From Chrysomallon squamiferum (Eukaryota; Mollusca; Gastropoda; Neomphalida; Peltospiridae), in NCBI GenBank assembly GCA_012295275.1, contig CM022670.1, positions 31,435,438 through 31,499,437 on the forward strand: 64,000 nt of DNA. Direction: 5' to 3'. The notes under the pieces are model-generated. The model was given only the letters and a program-made list of their open reading frames with translations. It made no database searches and was not told the origin of the DNA. Every line of letters begins with the position of its first letter. Position 1 is the first letter of the stretch. This document shows positions 51,449 through 64,000 of this stretch, piece by piece. The position numbers and the translations under genes are program-made.

Positions 51449-51605
51449 CTATTTTTTAAATAAGTAGTGAACACCTGGAAATTATCGTTTACTAATTAGA
51501 CATTTTATTAAATGAAATTACGAAAATATGATCATTCTGTCTTCAATATCTTCATTATCTGTATATGTGTATAGCTGAATGAAACTAACAACAACAAAAA
51601 CAAAA

Positions 51606-51680
51606 ACATAACATAACATAACATAACATAACATAACATAACATAACATAACAAAACAAAACAAAACAAAACAAAACAAA
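51606..51680. repeat. (ATAAC)n then (AAAAC)n pentanucleotide repeat
   Basis: About nine ATAAC units passing into AAAAC units, intergenic. Confidence 0.93.
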
Positions 51681-53468
51681 GCAAAATAAGAAAGAAGAAA
51701 GAAAAGAAATGAAGCAAAAAAAAAAAACAGATGAGCCAGTATCTAGAATTTTAATTATCAAATCTTTATATACGAAAATACGTCACAACGGAAGATGGGA
51801 AAACAGAAAATTACTACTTTCGTGTATTTGCGTAATGACATTATTTAATACTTCATTTACTATATTATGAATAAAGATTGGTCGTTAGTAATACTAAAAC
51901 AATAGCATATAACTATACAAAACATGTTTACTTTATCATGTCAAACTACCAAACATGTTCCTGTATCAAAAACCTGTGCGCACGCACGAACAAACTACAC
52001 GCAAACAAACGCTGATAGACAATGTATTTTATCAGCAAATTTATCTTGCACTACAGTACTTTACTTTCACTGCAGTGCCTTCGTTATTTGTCTGTTTGTT
52101 CGTGACATCTGCAACTCAGATAAGACAATCTCTGCATGAAATAAACGCAGGAAATCGGAAGCAGAAGAGAGATGGTGGTAAAAAAGAACACGCTTCATGA
52201 ACGAGTTTCGGGAATGTCTTTGATGTTTTGAAACTTCCAATTGTGAATGTCTGTAGCTGTGTAAAAATCTTGTATACAAATGTTCTTCTGTAAGTTTATG
52301 CTTACTGCAGCTTCTTGAATTATGCCTTATTGAATTTTCAGAGGAGAGAAAAGAAAAAGACACTATCGAAAGGTGCCATCACAAACAAGGCTAACATTAC
52401 TAGAGACTCTTGCGCAACTTGGGTGGTGTTTTGCGATAAATTATATTAAAAGACATCAAATGCAACATCTACACTTTAATTATTTGTACTTCGAAATTAA
52501 TTTGAAAGTGAAATATAACATGCTCCCCAAAATTAAAGATAATTAATTCCTTATAATAAAACATAACGCTGATGTCAAATATGAATATAACAACACAGAC
52601 TTTTAGGTTTTAACGCAAGGAAAATTAACGTGCCCATTTCTGCTAAAACGAGTAACACCATACGGGGTTTTGTAGGATTTTCGCAAAAGTTTCGAAAAAT
52701 AAAATTTTATACCTTTTTATACCCAATCTCATTTATTAGTTTCGTAACTCAAAACCAGAAACATTTAAATAATTTAAATATCGTTCGATTTTATTATTAC
52801 TATTTAATCACATCCACCTTACAAGATGAAAGCAGTACGATTTGTTGATTCTGCGTTTCTTCAACAGATAGTTCTAACAAAAAAATAATAATTCTTATAT
52901 GTAGAAGATTTATTACATCTCATCATTTTAAAATAATTAATGTTTATTAGGAATTAATTAAACATTTGTTTTGATTTGGTTAAAGAGGAATACTGATGCT
53001 GATAATACGGGTGCTGTTTTAATCCATTCCATAGTTAAGATGTTACATACCATGTCTTTTTATATAATTCTCATCTGGAACGGGAAATAGTCCAACGGTC
53101 ATAAACGAAAGAAGAATCGATCCAGCAACCTATCACATTTTAAAACTTTGCTATAGATAACTTATGGATTTGAAATTTTATAGTTTTTTGCAGTTTCACG
53201 AACAAATTTCTGACACCTAGTATGATTTGTTTTCGTCTGAAGAATAATTTTGAGAACTTTACTTCTCCCTCTGATCAGTGTCAAATAATACGTATCATCA
53301 CTATCTAATATTTTTCTAGGTGAAATGAAGCAGATTGATTAAGGGAATGATATTCGTTACGTCATTCCTCATTTCCTAGAACATTATCTTTCAGCTGCAT
53401 CACAGACCAAGGAGCGTAACAAAGAACGTGAAATTATTTGTACTGAGAGATAACTGAATTAATATTTA

Positions 53469-53522
<54 letters not shown>

Positions 53523-53622
53523 AATAAATAAATAAATAAAAATGAAATAAAGTATAATCAAATAAAATATAATATAATATAATATAATATAATATAATAT
53601 AATATAATATAATATAATATTT
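53469..53622. repeat. Compound (AAT)n, (AAAT)n and (ATAAT)n repeat
   Basis: Three adjacent AT-only tandem repeats of 3-, 4- and 5-bp units, intergenic. Confidence 0.93.
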
Positions 53623-54048
53623 TTGTCATTATGTATCAGTTTTATGTATGATATAAAAAGATGATGATAAGACAGTCGTATCCATTTATACCACACACTT
53701 AATAACATACATCTTTCGAATAATAGTGAAGCTTGAACAGCAATAATGTCTGGGTAGAATACTTTTATCTTCTTCTTGACAGATTTTAATTTTTTTGAAG
53801 AAATGTGGTACCCCTCTGGGATTACAGACCCCGAAGCTTAAGCTTTATTAGTTTTTAATAGATCCGCCTCTGATAATAGTACAGATATTCAACACTGACT
53901 AGAAATAACACACCATGGTTTCACTTAGGGAGCGTTAAAACTCTTAAATTAATATAGATCAGTATATAACTAAAATTTTCGATTTCTCAAACATATTAGA
54001 TTATAATAATGTCACAGCAGAGTGCATGAACATTGACTGGTTATGTAT

Positions 54049-54050
<2 letters not shown>

Positions 54051-54093
<43 letters not shown>
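54051..54093. repeat. (CA)n microsatellite
   Basis: About 21 CA units, intergenic. Confidence 0.95.
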
Positions 54094-54096
<3 letters not shown>

Positions 54097-55176
54097 TATC
54101 AAGAGAAACTCGAATGAATATTAATTTTAAAATTGTAATCTTTTCTAATATTCGAGAAATAAGGAATTAGAAAACTAAGACCAGAGAGAGAGAAAATAAA
54201 TGATAGAAGAGACGATAACAGAAAATAGAGGTAGCTGTACAGAAAGAACAAGAGAGAAGATGAGAAAGATAGGTAAAAAATAGAAGATGACACTAAAATA
54301 AAAAAATAAAAATAATAATAAAATATAATATAATAAAGAGAGAAGAGAAAAAGATATGATGTTCATGAGTAATTTAAAGTTCAGTGATATCGGCATACAA
54401 TGTGTACTTACAGTAGTACAGCACTCACATCAATTAACATCTGTGTACAAGTGAGTCTAAACGATTCATTAAAACGCAGCAGTTTCAAATGCATCTTATA
54501 AATGTTCTTTTATCAAAGATATGGAAATAAAAATACGTGGGAGGTCTAAACAAAATTTTTAAAATGTCATTAATGTCAATTTCAAATATACTTTCAAGAA
54601 CACTGCTGTATCCATTTGAATACCGAACATATTACGAACGGGAGTGTTAATTTTAATTAAACAAAACGCTGCTGTACATGCATTTCGTTTACAAGTTAGT
54701 TTCAACATAATAAAACCAATACGTATTCGCAATATGTCTTCAAAATGGGAGTAACTGATTTTCCGAGGACTTGTTGAAAGGCGCGTTCTGTTTTCGAAAC
54801 AGGCACGGATTCAATGTTTATTGCTTGATTCTAAGATGAATATTCATTAGCATGCATCCCAATTAAGTAAGATGATCATTTATTTATGAGAGAGAGAGAG
54901 AGAGAGAGTTTTCAACATATCAAATATATTTTGTCACAAACCTTTGAGACAAATAAATAAACTTTGGCATTATTTTTAATCTTTTTACATTATTTTCAAA
55001 TAATAATAATAATAATAATAAAAATAATAATAGTAATACCTTCTTTTTTTAATTTTTTTATTAGTAAATCGAATTTTATAATGTGTGTACACTAATAATT
55101 TACAACTGTCAGATTGTTATGTTTATTTGACGAATTCTGGGAACGGGCCGTAATAATGATGGATGTAATGTTCCAC

Positions 55177-55207
<31 letters not shown>

Positions 55208-57217
55208 TAATTAAATAAATAAAACTGGTTTGTAGTTGTTGTTTACGACCGGCTTATCATATATGATGATTACGACGATAAGGGTAGTAATAATATAGCA
55301 AACACATACCGAAAGCTTTTATTTATTATTATTTATTTTGAAAATAAATAACAGATGGTATGTTGTGAAACAATTCTAAAATGTATTCTAAAAGATAATC
55401 AGTTACTTTTAATTTTATTGCTTTTTAACATTTTGATTAATCGGCATTTCACAAAATTAAAACCCCGCTTCTGAGAATGTTTGTGGGGTGTGAGAATCCC
55501 TATAAAAGTCATTTGTAAAAAAGTAAAATAAAAAAGGTTCATGTGATATAAAAGCCATTTTACAACAAATTGGTTTTATTTACATATTTATTGTTCTTTT
55601 GTTCTTTTTCTCTATTCTTGTTTGCGGATCGTTTTTGTTATCATCATCATCAATATTTCCGTACCTTTTTCTTTACGCTTTTATCTTTTTTTCTCTTTTT
55701 TTTCAGTCTTTAAGGAGAAATATCTGTTCCATTGATCTATTTATATAATATAAATGTATATTATTAGCCAGTCTACTTAATAATTTCAATGATAATTAGG
55801 TTTTCAATGATAATAACAATATTTCGGTAAGACAGCATAGATTTCGCTTATTTTAATTCACAGCCAGCATATACTGTGATATTTATGTGTAAGAAGTCAA
55901 ACCACTATAGTTTTTACCGTAGTAAGTGAACTGCTTTGCTCTTACACGATTGGAACTTAAAAATGGAGACGGAACTTTGAACATCGCGACAAAGTGTGGA
56001 TTTCTGCTATCTTGTTTTATTATGGTTGGAATATTGATAAATCAACTCATCACATATTTGAATAATGATATTAAATGACTAATGCATAAAGACGTGATAC
56101 TTCGATATGATTTAATTTGTTAATTATACACGGAATTTAATCTGAGTGGAACCATATCAGACGTGCTTTACAACAGTTTCACACAGAATGCATTATTCCA
56201 TCTCAGGTAGACTAGGAAGATCCATTTTCAGATAGCGCAGATTTATAAACGATGATGATAGATATTCATGAAAATATGAAGAACTATATTAAGACTACTT
56301 CAGTGGTGGGGGAAAAAAAAGAAAAGGCATGCAACCAAAATGTAGTTCTCATATCTATTATCCTATCACCTCCTAAAAAGAAATTTGACAAAAATAAAAT
56401 AAAGACATAAAAATAAATGAAACAAACAAAAACATGAGAGATAAAAGAAAACATTAATTTACTACGATTAATGCAGTATTACACAATGCCATTAAAAACG
56501 AACAACGACACCATTCTTCAGAATTTATTCAATGTTCCTTGTGTCAGATATAACATTTCTATTATTTAATGATATTCTCTGCTGTAGTAAATGGTTATAC
56601 TTTTAAAATATGAAACAATGATCATTCATTAGCTGTCTAAAAAGACTACAAAGAATACATCTGGCACATTTTAATATTAATAACAGATCTCAATAAATTA
56701 TTAACAAATTTGTGTCCATTGGAGACCGCTATAAGAAAACGTGGGAAAAACGAAAAAAAAAACAAAAAAAAAAAAAAACATTGTACATCAATTAGGGACA
56801 TCTTCCAAAACAGTGATTTTTTTATTTGAAGAAAAAAAAAAACCCAAACCCCCCCACATCTACGCTAAAAAATGTATAACTATATTTCTTAGTGAATATA
56901 TTTACTGTATAATGATCAATTGAAAAAATGGCAGCATATTAATGTTTTTTATGTTTAATAACGCTATTGTATACTTCTTAACTTTATTTATCAAAAATTT
57001 ACTTTCCACCGTTTGAATAATAAAAAACAATGAAAAACTATGGAAAACTATTAGTTGATAGTGAAGATAAATATTTTTCTTAGCTTTATTTTAAAGCAAA
57101 ATGAAGATCCAATGTAAAACAAAAATTCAAAAATATATTCAGCTTTTGAAATACCAGGACAAGATTCATAATTGTTATTCTCAATATGTAATATTAACAA
57201 TAAAGTAATGGAAAGCT

Positions 57218-57228
57218 TTTATTTTATT
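57218..57228 (-). terminator. VCP: VCP polyadenylation signals
   Basis: Two overlapping AATAAA hexamers on the minus strand (plus-strand TTTATT at 57218 and 57223), about 470 nt after the stop. They are the first canonical hexamers I found downstream of the stop; the cleavage site is not determined. Confidence 0.45.
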
Positions 57229-57696
57229 CTTTAATCACAAAACATACAGATTTGTATCAAAGACAAACTGGTATGCATCAGTTCTATACTTTTTCAATTA
57301 TCAGAATTATCAATTTTGAACAAGTACATTTTGTAAACAAATACTGTATTACTGCAATTAGGCGAAATTATCAAAGTCATCAGAACAAATTTAAACACCA
57401 TGAAAATGGAAGTCAAGATAAATATACCACTAATAAAACAGTTGATCATTAGCCTGGAAAATACACAAATTAATAAAACAACACAAAGCAACAAAAAAGG
57501 GAATCACAAATTTCTGAATGTTCTATATAAAATATTTTTGATGTAGGATGAGGCCAGAACTACTGAAGAGAACAATAAGAAATATCTGTAGGATCTTCCC
57601 CACAAAAAAAAAAAAAAAAATTAAACTTTTATCCAGTCTAGTTGGATTGCACTGTTGCCAGTGTTGTTTTTTTTGTACACAATGAAAGTTTTTAGT

Positions 57697-64000
<6,304 letters not shown>

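Larger units (their letters stand above)
47716..57216. other. Gene-free spacer between the Patched 5' end and the VCP 3' end
   Basis: No exon of a recognisable protein, tRNA or rRNA was seen on either strand. The spacer retains CpG and contains the microsatellites listed here. A more complex patch at about 48.23-48.50 kb includes a 66-codon plus-strand ORF with no recognised relatives. Confidence 0.65.

Overview
This is an AT-rich animal nuclear window (roughly 70% A+T by eye) with GT-AG introns and many microsatellites. It carries two multi-exon protein genes, both read on the minus strand. The protein sequences and the patchy CpG loss (gene bodies depleted, promoter and spacer not) fit an invertebrate. 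A lophotrochozoan, probably a mollusc, is favoured, but the class cannot be fixed from sequence alone.

From 47.3 kb down to the left edge lies most of a Patched gene (Hedgehog receptor, RND/sterol-sensing family). Twenty coding exons were placed by hand. Every junction is in frame and the exons total 939 codons. They run from the N-terminus through TM1, the first extracellular loop, the sterol-sensing domain with its GLGVDD motif, a cytoplasmic loop with a PPSY motif, TM7 and most of the second extracellular loop. The exons for TM8-12 and the C-tail lie beyond position 1. Introns 2 (20.8 kb) and 5 (7.8 kb) make up much of the locus.

From 57.7 kb to the right edge lies the 3' part of a VCP/p97/TER94 gene (AAA+ unfoldase). 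Eight exons encode the last 353 residues: the whole D2 ATPase ring and the tail ending in an HbYX-like LYS. The 5' exons are off the right edge. About 9.6 kb of apparently gene-free DNA separates the VCP poly(A) signals from the Patched start.

The most interesting signal is regulatory. Five exact copies of the Gli/Ci 9-mer TGGGTGGTC occur, all in the Patched locus. One is upstream of exon 1, one is in intron 2 and three are in intron 5. Two of the intron 5 copies form the arms of a perfect 49-bp palindrome set in a longer imperfect inverted repeat. The upstream site sits 18 bp from an RFX X-box and near a CCAAT box. Patched is a classic Hedgehog target and works at cilia in vertebrates, so this looks like a feedback circuit with an unusual palindromic element.

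CpG is scarce in both gene bodies but common from about 44.7 to 57.4 kb, which looks like a germline methylation footprint. Intron 2 and intron 5 also hold a clean 50-bp minisatellite and several decayed tandem arrays with units of about 30-45 bp.
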